From an uncultured Candidatus Melainabacteria bacterium (GTDB lineage Bacteria; Cyanobacteriota; Vampirovibrionia; Gastranaerophilales; Gastranaerophilaceae): DNA of 8,192 nt. The DNA is taken from positions 1 to 8,192 of the forward strand of contig CAKVMU010000067.1 of NCBI GenBank assembly GCA_934773085.1. The letters are read 5' to 3'. Shown piece after piece: positions 1 to 6,227 of this stretch (positions within the stretch are counted from its first letter, which is position 1; every line of letters begins with the position of its first letter). Under the pieces are notes generated by a model. That model did not search any database, was not told where the DNA came from, and saw only the letters and a program-made list of their open reading frames with translations. Both the position numbers and the translations under genes were made by a program.

Positions 1-1
1 C

Positions 2-178
2 TTATGGATTGTAAGAATCAATGCAGCATTTAGAGAACAGGGTATGAGCTACTCAAAATTTGTAAACGCTTGCAAAAAAGCTAATATCCAAGTTAACAGA
101 AAAATGCTTGCTGACCTTGCAGTTAATGATAAGGAAGCTTTTGAACTTGTTGTTGAAACAGCAAAAGCAGCTTTATAA
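2..178 (+). CDS. rplT: 50S ribosomal protein L20, C-terminal part (5' end outside window)
   Basis: This is the last 58 codons of a gene that begins before the window. The reading opens with Leu-Trp-Ile-Val-Arg-Ile-Asn-Ala-Ala and continues through a G-M-S-Y-S-K-F segment and an [12 protein letters not shown] segment, which are signature stretches of bacterial L20. L20 binds 23S rRNA and is needed early in assembly of the large subunit. The visible part is the globular C-terminal domain, which in other bacteria also binds the operon's own mRNA leader for autoregulation; that leader is not in the window. The gene normally follows infC and rpmI, which would lie upstream. It ends with TAA at 176-178, followed 16 bases later by a strong terminator, so it is probably the last gene of its operon. 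Confidence 0.95.
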   Translation, partial: LWIVRINAAFREQGMSYSKFVNACKKANIQVNRKMLADLAVNDKEAFELVVETAKAAL

Positions 179-194
179 TTTGTCTTAAAAAATT

Positions 195-232
195 AACAGG
201 CGGTTGAAATAAAATTTCAACCGCCTGTTTTT
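195..232. terminator. Strong intrinsic terminator, probably bidirectional
   Basis: A perfect 16-bp inverted repeat (195-210 with 214-229) encloses a 3-base AAA loop. The stem has a GC-rich base (CAGGCGG / CCGCCTG). On the plus strand it runs into a T tract (228-232) and so ends rplT. On the minus strand the run of A residues at 187-192 supplies a U tract a few bases past the stem, so the same hairpin can stop the minus-strand gene ending at 253. Confidence 0.93.
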
Positions 233-252
233 ATGTGAAAAAAGGAGGAAAA

Positions 253-666
253 TTACATATCATAGACGAAGTTTTGCCCTGTCGTGCTTTCAGCAGCCTG
301 CGCTCTCATAGCTTGGGATGCGAAGAACATTTGTTTTGCATAACTTTGAATTTCATCGTGATAAGCTTTTTGATCGAAAATATTCTCATATTTTTCAAGA
401 TAATTTTCAATCGGATCAACAATGCCTGTGACCATACCGACAGCAGTATCGGCAAATTGTTTCAAAGCACGTTCACCAATACCCAGTTCAGCCATTTTTT
501 CAGAAAGAGTAAGAGTAAGCAGACCGCTTTTGTTAACAGCGGCTTCAGCTTTTTCCTCAAGCTTGTTTTCCATACGTTCTTCGGCTGTAGCGTGCTGCTT
601 GGTCGGATCGTATGTATTATGCTTGTACGTTTGTAAAAATGTATTAAGGTTAAACGCTTCTGCCAT
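253..666 (-). CDS. Uncharacterised helical cytosolic protein, 137 aa
   Basis: I do not recognise this protein. It starts M-A-E-A-F-N-L-N-T-F and ends F-V-Y-D-M. It has no Cys or Trp, no signal peptide and no membrane segment. Residues 27-45 are a Glu/Lys/Ala-rich segment that looks helical, followed by amphipathic helices across about 55-125 and a short Ala/Gln-rich tail. The composition suggests a small soluble protein or a partner-binding helical bundle. The chosen ATG at 666 has an AGGGA ribosome-binding site (675-679) 8 bases upstream. A second AAGGA lies only 1 base away and is too close to function. It lies 105 bp downstream of the GNAT-like gene on the same strand with no obvious terminator between, so the two may be cotranscribed. 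The overlapping plus-strand frames look like shadows, because only this strand has a well-spaced ribosome-binding site before its start. It is probably a real gene, with no function assigned. Confidence 0.75.
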   Translation of the reverse strand: MAEAFNLNTFLQTYKHNTYDPTKQHATAEERMENKLEEKAEAAVNKSGLLTLTLSEKMAELGIGERALKQFADTAVGMVTGIVDPIENYLEKYENIFDQKAYHDEIQSYAKQMFFASQAMRAQAAESTTGQNFVYDM

Positions 667-771
667 ATCCTTAGTCCCTGTTTCTTTGTATTAATGTTAT
701 CGGCATCTTTTTCCAAAACTTTAGGATTTTAAGGATAATTTTTACAAATGTTTACATATCAGAAACACTGT

Positions 772-1767
772 TTACGTCGGCATAACGTTTGACGGGCAAA
801 AATCTGTCAAAATTGTATAACGACCGGTTTTTACAGGTTCTTTCAAAACCCTTGCTGAAGAATTCGTCAAAACTATCTGGTTCTGCACACATTCATAGCC
901 ATTTTCTACAAATACTTTTTCGTAATTCTCACCCATACTCGTATAACGCTTTGAACGAACAAAAAATCCAAAACGCTTTTTACGTTTTTTAATCTGAGAA
1001 TACGCAAAACTTATAATAGAATTAATATCTAAATCAATCCAAGACGAACGTACCACATCCACAACATAATTCTCATTATCAGAAGTTTGAATTGAAATAT
1101 ATCCGATAACATTCTTTGTTTTTCTATCTTCAATTATATACTTGTATTCGCTGTAATATGACAAACCTTTAAAAAGACTTTCTTTAAATTCACACGGCTC
1201 TTTTCCTAACAACGGGCGAAAATGAGGCAACAATGATTCGTTATAAAGATTCGCAACAGCTTTCGCATCCGAATTTCTAAACCCTCTGAATTCTTTTTTA
1301 TCATATTTTTCTTCCGGAGATGTCGTAATTCTCCACAACTTTTCATATGAAATCTGACTAAATCCACACTTGGAAACAAACATTATGAGTAATTCCGGCA
1401 AATAATCATCCACCTTAACCAAAATTGATGCAGCTCCCTTTGCCTTATATTTTGAAACCGCAAACTGAACCAATTCCGCAGCATCTTCATAAGCATTTTC
1501 CTCAAAGAAAAGCTTCTGTATCTCCATTTTCTTTTGTCTCGAACGTGTCGGTGCAACAGTTATTAAACCTTTTATCGCTGACTTGTCCTTCAATACATAT
1601 GATTCCGGTAAAAACTTTAGACGCATAGGTAACAAATGATGCAACGGCAACAACGGATTAAACATAATGTGACTTATGTATGTATCATTTGCACTGTTAT
1701 TCAGAAATGATATCATTTCCTGCGCATTCTTTTTATCAAAATAATACAGCTTTCTAATCTTACTCAT
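772..1767 (-). CDS. Tandem GNAT-like acyltransferase-fold protein, 331 aa
   Basis: The pattern suggests two GNAT (Gcn5-related N-acetyltransferase) folds in one chain. In the N-terminal half, a beta hairpin (about 66-87) is followed by a helix (92-109), a short strand I-L-V-K-V (115-119) and a helix ending K-C-G-F (133-136), the typical close of a GNAT domain. In the second half, R-G-F-R-N-S-D-A-K-A-V-A-N-L-Y (161-175) is a typical GNAT opening. It is followed by strands at 208-228 and 233-240, a helix at 248-262, and an E-N-G-Y-E (288-292) element that mirrors the first G-F element. The canonical acetyl-CoA loop (Q/R-x-x-G-x-G/A) is not evident in either half, so one or both domains may be degenerate or use another acyl donor or ligand. 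No substrate can be assigned. The gene is divergent from glgC. The sequence immediately before the ATG is six T residues with no close Shine-Dalgarno site, consistent with a leaderless mRNA. Confidence 0.8.
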   Translation of the reverse strand: MSKIRKLYYFDKKNAQEMISFLNNSANDTYISHIMFNPLLPLHHLLPMRLKFLPESYVLKDKSAIKGLITVAPTRSRQKKMEIQKLFFEENAYEDAAELVQFAVSKYKAKGAASILVKVDDYLPELLIMFVSKCGFSQISYEKLWRITTSPEEKYDKKEFRGFRNSDAKAVANLYNESLLPHFRPLLGKEPCEFKESLFKGLSYYSEYKYIIEDRKTKNVIGYISIQTSDNENYVVDVVRSSWIDLDINSIISFAYSQIKKRKKRFGFFVRSKRYTSMGENYEKVFVENGYECVQNQIVLTNSSARVLKEPVKTGRYTILTDFCPSNVMPT

Positions 1768-1773
1768 AAAAAA

Positions 1774-1802
1774 ATTATAGCCTTTACAAATTATACTTTC
1801 AA
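1774..1802 (-). promoter_or_regulatory. Sigma70-type promoter of the GNAT-like gene, possibly leaderless
   Basis: Read on the minus strand, TTGAAA (1802-1797) is followed by a 17-base spacer and a perfect TATAAT (1779-1774), a near-consensus housekeeping promoter. Only six bases separate the -10 box from the ATG at 1767, so transcription would begin at or within a base or two of the start codon. A second TATAAT (1795-1790) further upstream could give a leader of about 20 bases with a weak AAAGG, but it lacks a good -35 box. Confidence 0.6.
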
Positions 1803-1822
1803 GAGCATTCAGATTCAGAACA

Positions 1823-1838
1823 AGTTTTGTACAAAACT
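1823..1838. promoter_or_regulatory. Perfect 16-bp palindrome, candidate operator
   Basis: AGTTTTGTACAAAACT is identical to its own reverse complement. It lies in the 147-bp region between two divergent genes, centred near 1830.5. That is about 64 bp upstream of the GNAT-like gene's predicted start of transcription and about 66 bp upstream of the predicted glgC start (near 1897). Its size and symmetry fit a homodimeric helix-turn-helix regulator. I cannot assign it to a known regulator family. Confidence 0.45.
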
Positions 1839-1881
1839 CTCAGCTTCATCCTATAAGACGAGTGCAATCACTGTTGAAATT

Positions 1882-1910
1882 TGATACAATATAATAAAGT
1901 AAAGGGAGGG
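1882..1910 (+). promoter_or_regulatory. glgC promoter (extended -10) and ribosome-binding site
   Basis: TG-A-TACAAT (1882-1890) is an extended -10 element, overlapped by a perfect TATAAT at 1890-1895. No convincing -35 hexamer is present at the expected distance, as is usual for extended -10 promoters. A strong GGAGG (1905-1909, within AAAGGGAGGG) lies 5 bases before the glgC ATG. The predicted leader is short, about 18 bases. Confidence 0.5.
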
Positions 1911-1914
1911 TTAT

Positions 1915-3150
1915 ATGTCGGTTGATGATACGCTCGTTATGATACTCGCCGGAGGCGAAGGAAAACGACTATTTCCGCTAACTCAAGACAGGGCAAAGCC
2001 TGCCGTTCCGTTTGGCGGAAGATATCGAATTATTGATTTTGTACTAAACAACTTTATAAATTCAGGTTTCTATAAAATTAAGGTTTTGACACAATATAAA
2101 TCTGATTCTCTAAACAAACACATAACACGAGGCTGGAACCTTTCTCCGTTTCTTAATCAATACGTGGACTTGGTTCCTGCACAAATGAGAACCGGAGGAA
2201 GTTGGTATAAAGGCACTGCTGATGCCGTATATCAAAACATATTTCACATTCACGATGAAGAGCCGGATTACGTATGCGTTTTTGGCGGAGACCATATTTA
2301 TAAAATGGATGTATGGCAAATGCATAAGTTCCACAAACAAAACAATGCGGAACTTACAATATCTGCAATACCAATTCCGATTGAAGAAGCTCACGAATTC
2401 GGAATTATAGAAGTTGATGAAAATTGGCAATTAACAGGTTTTGTGGAAAAACCGCAAACTCCTCCTAAACCGATACCGAACAATCCTAAAATGTGTTTGG
2501 CATCTATGGGAAATTACATATTTAACAAAGACACCTTAGTGCATGCGCTTGAAAAAGACTCAAAAATAGAAAACTCCAACCACGATTTCGGTAAAAATGT
2601 CATCCCTATGCTTCTTGAAGAAGGCAAAAGAATTTTCATATACAATTTTGCGGAAAACACATTTGCCGGTATGACTGAAAAGGAAAAAGGCTATTGGAGA
2701 GATGTCGGGTGCATCGATGCATACTGGCAAGCTAATATGGATTTGCTGGACTACGAACCTGAGTTGAATCTATATTCAAAAGACTGGCCGCTTCGCACCT
2801 TCAACTACAATTACCCGCCTGCAAAATTCATATGGCAAGAAGGGGACAGAGTTGGTATGGCAACAAATTCAATGGTTTCAGAAGGTTGTATCGTATCCGG
2901 CGGAACAATCTCCAGATGCATTTTATCACCAAAAGTCAGAATCAACAGTTATTCACAGGTTTCAGACAGTATTTTGATGGAAAATGTTAACGTAGGACGA
3001 TACTCTGAGATTCGCAAAGCCATTATAGACAAAAACGTAGATATTCCGCCATATACAAAAATCGGACTTAACCGTGATGAAGATATCGCAAGAGGTTTCT
3101 ATGTCTCAGAAGGCGGCGTAACTATCGTTCCCAAAAACGCTCGTCTCTAG
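1915..3150 (+). CDS. glgC: Glucose-1-phosphate adenylyltransferase (ADP-glucose pyrophosphorylase)
   Basis: GlgC makes ADP-glucose from ATP and glucose 1-phosphate, the committed step of bacterial glycogen synthesis, in the cytosol. The nucleotide-binding loop is A-G-G-E-G-K-R-L (12-19), followed by D-R-A-K-P-A-V-P-F-G-G (25-35). F-G-G-D-H-I-Y-K-M-D (123-132) carries the catalytic Asp126, equivalent to E. coli D142. F-V-E-K-P (176-180) has the glucose-1-phosphate Lys179, equivalent to K195. Y-W-R-D-V-G (260-265) and N-L-Y-S-K-D-W-P (285-292) are further family signatures. From about residue 315 the repeats form the left-handed beta-helix of the allosteric domain. Where E. coli has the fructose-bisphosphate-sensing K39, this protein has Asp25, as in actinobacterial-type enzymes, so activator specificity probably differs from E. 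coli. At 411 aa it is full length. The ATG at 1915 is set by the strong GGAGG 5 bases upstream. No other glycogen gene is adjacent. Confidence 0.95.
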   Translation: MSVDDTLVMILAGGEGKRLFPLTQDRAKPAVPFGGRYRIIDFVLNNFINSGFYKIKVLTQYKSDSLNKHITRGWNLSPFLNQYVDLVPAQMRTGGSWYKGTADAVYQNIFHIHDEEPDYVCVFGGDHIYKMDVWQMHKFHKQNNAELTISAIPIPIEEAHEFGIIEVDENWQLTGFVEKPQTPPKPIPNNPKMCLASMGNYIFNKDTLVHALEKDSKIENSNHDFGKNVIPMLLEEGKRIFIYNFAENTFAGMTEKEKGYWRDVGCIDAYWQANMDLLDYEPELNLYSKDWPLRTFNYNYPPAKFIWQEGDRVGMATNSMVSEGCIVSGGTISRCILSPKVRINSYSQVSDSILMENVNVGRYSEIRKAIIDKNVDIPPYTKIGLNRDEDIARGFYVSEGGVTIVPKNARL

Positions 3151-3297
3151 TCTCTAATGGGTTTTCTTCCACCCAAATAACCACGACAGGTTGAGGTATG
3201 GAAAACGGATTCTGAGTCAATTTGTCATACTTATTGATTTTTCTATTCAGAAGTTTAAAAAACGAAGCTATTTTCATACCTACATGGTTACATCATA

Positions 3298-3341
3298 TTA
3301 AAAGCGGAAAATCACCAATTATGGTGATTTTCCGCTTTTAG
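3298..3341. terminator. Bidirectional intrinsic terminator shared by glgC and surE
   Basis: A perfect stem of at least 16 bp (3301-3316 with 3323-3338) extends with A-T pairs and a terminal G-U to 3298/3341. An inner A-T pair closes a 4-base ATTA loop. The GC core is GCGG/CCGC, and A/T runs on both flanks give a U tract in either direction. It lies 16 bases past the surE stop codon and about 150 bases past the glgC stop. The intervening 3151-3297 has no gene. It holds a small hairpin (TGGGT 3158-3162 with ACCCA 3171-3175) just after glgC, which may help end transcription. Confidence 0.9.
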
Positions 3342-3357
3342 TTATTAAACTTTCAGA

Positions 3358-4149
3358 CTAGAACCAATGGCATACATTTTCTTTGCAAAGACTGTCTTCC
3401 AGTTCTTTCATCAGATTTTCTCTGGTCATTTCGTATGTTATCGGTGTTACAGAAATCATATTGTTTCTTACTGCTGCAATGTCTGTAGCCGCATCTTCCG
3501 GCTCTGTAATAAGTTCACCCGCCATCCAGTAATAAACTTTACCACGAGGGTCAACTCTTTTTTCGTATTCATCAGTAAACATTCTGTTACCAAGTTCTGT
3601 TACTGCAATACCGCCAATATCCTCTTTTTCCAACCCCGGAACATTGATATTCAAAATAGTTTTAGGCGGAATTTTGTATGCATCAAGTCTGTTAATTAAC
3701 TCTGCAATAAACTGAGCAGTAAATTTGAAATCTTCATACTCATTGCGCATACTCGCAAGCGAAGTTGCAATACTTGGGTAACCCATCATCGCACCTTCCA
3801 TAGCACAACTTACTGTACCGGAATATAGAATATCTGCACCTAAATTTGGTCCATGGTTAATGCCTGAAATAACCAAATCCGGTTTTTCGTGCGGTTCCAA
3901 TATCGCATTAATAGCAAGTTTTACACAATCTCCCGGAGTACCGGTTGTCATCCAACAACGTTTTGCACCATATTTCGGGTCAACCTCTTCTACTCTCAAT
4001 GGGGTGTGCAATGTTAGCGAATGCCCCGCTGCACTTCTCTCTCTGTCAGGAGCCACAACATAAACCTCATGGTGTGGGGCCAATGCTTCAATTAACGCAC
4101 GGATACCATTAGCCAAAATTCCGTCGTCATTGGAAATAAGAATCTTCAT
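3358..4149 (-). CDS. surE: 5'/3'-nucleotidase SurE
   Basis: SurE is a metal-dependent phosphatase that removes phosphate from nucleoside 5'- and 3'-monophosphates (and short polyphosphate in some species) and is linked to stationary-phase survival. The signature S-N-D-D-G (6-10) supplies the metal ligands Asp8 and Asp9. R-S-A-A-G-H-S (38-44) supplies Ser39. S-G-I-N-H-G-P-N-L-G (95-104) supplies Asn98. Y-S-G-T-V-S-C-A-M-E-G (109-119) is the conserved phosphate-site helix, with Cys where Ala is usual. The 263-aa length is normal for the family. The C-terminus ends C-K-E-N-V-C-H-W-F, with two Cys that I cannot relate to function. The start at 4149 is supported by both the family N-terminus (M-K-I-L-I-S-N-D-D-G) and an AGAGGA ribosome-binding site (4157-4162) 7 bases upstream. 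It is convergent with glgC and transcribed alone. Confidence 0.96.
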   Translation of the reverse strand: MKILISNDDGILANGIRALIEALAPHHEVYVVAPDRERSAAGHSLTLHTPLRVEEVDPKYGAKRCWMTTGTPGDCVKLAINAILEPHEKPDLVISGINHGPNLGADILYSGTVSCAMEGAMMGYPSIATSLASMRNEYEDFKFTAQFIAELINRLDAYKIPPKTILNINVPGLEKEDIGGIAVTELGNRMFTDEYEKRVDPRGKVYYWMAGELITEPEDAATDIAAVRNNMISVTPITYEMTRENLMKELEDSLCKENVCHWF

Positions 4150-4190
4150 CCAGTAATCCTCTTAAAATATGTAATAAACACTCACACTTC

Positions 4191-4199
4191 ATTATAACA
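4191..4199 (-). promoter_or_regulatory. surE promoter, extended -10
   Basis: On the minus strand the bases read TG-T-TATAAT, a perfect extended -10 element. No good -35 hexamer is seen. The predicted start of transcription near 4184 gives a leader of about 35 bases that contains the AGAGGA ribosome-binding site. Confidence 0.55.
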
Positions 4200-4467
4200 G
4201 TATTTCACCATAAAGTATAGTGGCTAATTTGAAGATTTATTTATATACATCTTTATATCAAACTAATTCTTTATAAAATCTTTACAAAAATTTACAATCT
4301 TCCATGCCTCTATTTTACACTTCTTTTTTCAAAATATTTAAGACTCAGAATGATTATATTTACTTATTTTTCGGTATTTGGGAAAAAGTTTCCTTATACG
4401 CAAAAAACATCCAAAAATTTGTCTTAATATTTCCTTTACATTTATCAAAATCGGGGCAATTTTCAAT

Positions 4468-4505
4468 TTGACGTGCTTTTAAATATATATATATGTTGAT
4501 ATAAT
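4468..4505 (+). promoter_or_regulatory. Promoter of the tandem paralog operon
   Basis: TG-A-TATAAT (4497-4505) is a perfect extended -10 element 27 bases before the ATG at 4533. A TTGACG (4468-4473) resembling a -35 box lies too far from it (26-base spacer). It could instead pair with TATATG- or TATGTT-like sequences in the adjoining (AT)6 run (4483-4494). There may therefore be two overlapping start sites. The predicted leader is about 20 bases with only a weak GAAG (4521-4524) as ribosome-binding site. Confidence 0.5.
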
Positions 4506-4532
4506 CAATGTATTACATTAGAAGAAATTTGT

Positions 4533-6215
4533 ATGATAAGTAGAATTGGTGTAGAAGACAGAAATATAAATACAGCAATTACCACTACTAAAAAGAAAGA
4601 CTTGGAAGGAAATAACCCAAACTTTAAAGGTAGTGGATTGTGGGCTCTTGCTTTACAAGGGATTCAGGAATGCGAAAAAAATCCTATGGTTAACGTTGCA
4701 GTCATTGATATGTTATCTGCAATACTTCCAAGAACAATTGTTGAGTCTACAACAAACTGGTTTGCAGGATTTGAAGCGTTCAGAAGAGAGTCTTCCGGAC
4801 TAATCGTCAACTGCCTTATTCCAAGCTTTATCACTTTAGGAATGGCAAAACTCCTCAACAAATCTATTATGCCAAAAGGAAGCGATATGTCTTCTTGCTG
4901 GGCAGACAGTTCCCTTATCAAGAGAGCTTCAGATATTTATGCAAACTCTGCTGCGGATGACAAAATTCTGGACACAATAAAAGAAATCCTCGGCAATGTT
5001 GAAGGTTTTGAAGGCGACAGCAAAATATTATTTAAGAAAGAATTAACTCCGGACGAACTTGAGGGTTTTGCTTCACGCTTGAAAGAACTGACAACTTCTA
5101 ACAAAAGCCAGAAAGAGATTAGAAAGAGTGTCAAAGGCATTACTGACGAAATTGTTAAGAAGACTCATGTTTATGAAAACATCAAAGTTGGCGGCAATGG
5201 TAATGCTGTTAAAGCATCAAACGTTAACACTTTACTGGAAGATTCCGTAAAATATTTCAAAGAATTCCAAAAAGCCGGCAAAGATATAAATATTGCAGAT
5301 TTTGCAAAGAGAAGCAAAAAACTTGTCGCAGCCAAGAGTGCACTCGGATTCGCAATAGTATTGCCTCTTGCAGCTTCTATGCAATACATTAACAGGTGGA
5401 TTACAGGAAAAGTTTCCGGAGTCAAAGGCGCTCCTATTTATGATGATTTCGGAAAACAAGACCGAGTTCAAGACAAAAAATCCACAGAAGGTTTGTTAAA
5501 ACAGAAACTGATATCTATATCATCAATGATTGGGGTATCACTTTTATCAATGATGAAGATGCCAAGTTGGAATATGCTTGAATTCAAGGGTATGTTCCCG
5601 ACTATGGATCAGGCAAGAATAATTTCAACCTGCACATTTGCATCACGTATGGCAGCGGCTGATGATAAGAATGAACTAGCAGAAGCTACGGTCAGAGATT
5701 TGGCAACATTCTCAAGTTTGTATTTCTTGGGTGATTATGCTGCTAAAGCTGCCGCAACCATAATTGAAAATAAAACAGGTGTTCAACTTCTTAATAAAAC
5801 AAAAGAATTAAAACCAAACGCAAATCTATTACAAAGATTCTGGCATTGGGTTAAAGATGTTAATTTAAAATCTTCAGAAGAAGTTGTAAGTAAAACAGCA
5901 AAAGAATTAAACGGCATTACCCCGAATAAAAAACAAGCAGCAGAAATTGAGAAAGAACTAAAAAGAGCAGTTAATTTGCGTTCTGCTTGTCAAGCAACCA
6001 ATGTTGGTGTATCATTAATACTGTTAGGGATTATTATTCCAATCTTCACCAGAAAGAATACTAAGAAAAAACACGCCGAAGCAGTTAAAGAAGCCCAAGA
6101 AAACTCATCGTCGAAAGCTGACTCAAGGGATAATGTAAAACCTGCCACGACTCCTCTTAATGTGGAGTACACAAAACTCACGGCAGGGTTTAGATCAGAC
6201 AGACGGCAGAGATAA
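4533..6215 (+). CDS. Uncharacterised multi-hydrophobic-segment protein, paralog 1 (560 aa)
   Basis: I recognise no known family. There is no signal peptide. The N-terminus is polar and Thr/Lys-rich, then comes P-N-F-K-G-S (29-34) and a conserved block L-P-R-T (65-68) plus F-A-G-F-E-A-F-R-R-E (77-86). Hydrophobic segments that could span or embed in a membrane lie at about 89-106, 269-285, 324-341, 391-411 and 489-505. Between the first two is a long charged helical region (about 140-265). F-K-G-M-F-P-T (351-357) and S-R-M-A-A-A-D-D-K-N-E-L (371-382) recur in the downstream gene. After the last hydrophobic segment comes a basic stretch (508-519) and a 40-residue tail whose last 24 codons are much richer in GC than the rest and absent from the paralog. 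Start: ATG 4533, only a weak GAAG 8 bases upstream. It is the first gene of a two-gene operon. Membrane location is an inference, as several segments are only moderately hydrophobic. Confidence 0.88.
   Translation: MISRIGVEDRNINTAITTTKKKDLEGNNPNFKGSGLWALALQGIQECEKNPMVNVAVIDMLSAILPRTIVESTTNWFAGFEAFRRESSGLIVNCLIPSFITLGMAKLLNKSIMPKGSDMSSCWADSSLIKRASDIYANSAADDKILDTIKEILGNVEGFEGDSKILFKKELTPDELEGFASRLKELTTSNKSQKEIRKSVKGITDEIVKKTHVYENIKVGGNGNAVKASNVNTLLEDSVKYFKEFQKAGKDINIADFAKRSKKLVAAKSALGFAIVLPLAASMQYINRWITGKVSGVKGAPIYDDFGKQDRVQDKKSTEGLLKQKLISISSMIGVSLLSMMKMPSWNMLEFKGMFPTMDQARIISTCTFASRMAAADDKNELAEATVRDLATFSSLYFLGDYAAKAAATIIENKTGVQLLNKTKELKPNANLLQRFWHWVKDVNLKSSEEVVSKTAKELNGITPNKKQAAEIEKELKRAVNLRSACQATNVGVSLILLGIIIPIFTRKNTKKKHAEAVKEAQENSSSKADSRDNVKPATTPLNVEYTKLTAGFRSDRRQR
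6137..6209. repeat. Repeat-rich, GC-rich insert-like segment in the 3' end of paralog 1
   Basis: Nested inverted repeats sit inside the coding sequence: AAACCTGCC (6138-6146) with GGCAGG-G-TTT (6182-6191, one bulged base), and ACTCC (6150-6154) with GGAGT (6164-6168). ACGGCAG also occurs twice as a direct repeat (6180-6186, 6203-6209). By hand count 37 of 72 bases in 6141-6212 are G or C, well above the surrounding AT-rich gene, and it uses codons rare in its neighbours (GAG, CTC, ACG, CGG). It could be a small palindromic element translated in frame. Confidence 0.4.
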
Positions 6216-6227
6216 TGAAGGTAAGAT

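Larger units (their letters stand above)
4150..4532. other. 383-bp AT-rich divergent intergenic region
   Basis: No credible gene is present. The only plus-strand mini-frame I traced (4350-4427, 25 codons) lacks a ribosome-binding site. The region holds the surE promoter at its left end and the promoter of the paralog operon at its right end. Between them is an imperfect palindrome (4372-4400): GGAAA/TTTCC around a 3-base AAG centre, with outer CG-TAT/ATA-CG arms, which could be an operator. Several CTTTA-type repeats (4250-4285) look like simple low-complexity sequence. Confidence 0.6.

Noticed and set aside
235..636. Plus-strand open frame opposite the 137-aa gene, with a perfect AGGAGG at 243-248
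   Set aside because: The AGGAGG lies inside the frame, just after its ATG, so it cannot serve that start, and no ATG follows it at a usable distance. The protein is Phe/Ser-rich as expected of a reverse-strand shadow, while the minus-strand gene has a proper ribosome-binding site and composition.
3195..3280. Separated inverted repeat GGTATG-G-AAAA (3195-3205) and TTTTCATACC (3271-3280) between glgC and surE
   Set aside because: The arms are about 10 bp, 65 bases apart, with a bulge. That is plausible by chance in AT-rich DNA, and no other sign of a mobile element or RNA gene is present.
4350..4427. Small 25-codon plus-strand frame in the intergenic region
   Set aside because: It has no ribosome-binding site, no promoter at a sensible distance and an arbitrary Phe/Lys-rich composition. 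It looks like chance in AT-rich sequence.
4483..4494. (AT)6 dinucleotide run as a repeat element
   Set aside because: It is short and lies inside the promoter region of the paralog operon, better explained as an AT-rich promoter spacer than as a functional repeat.
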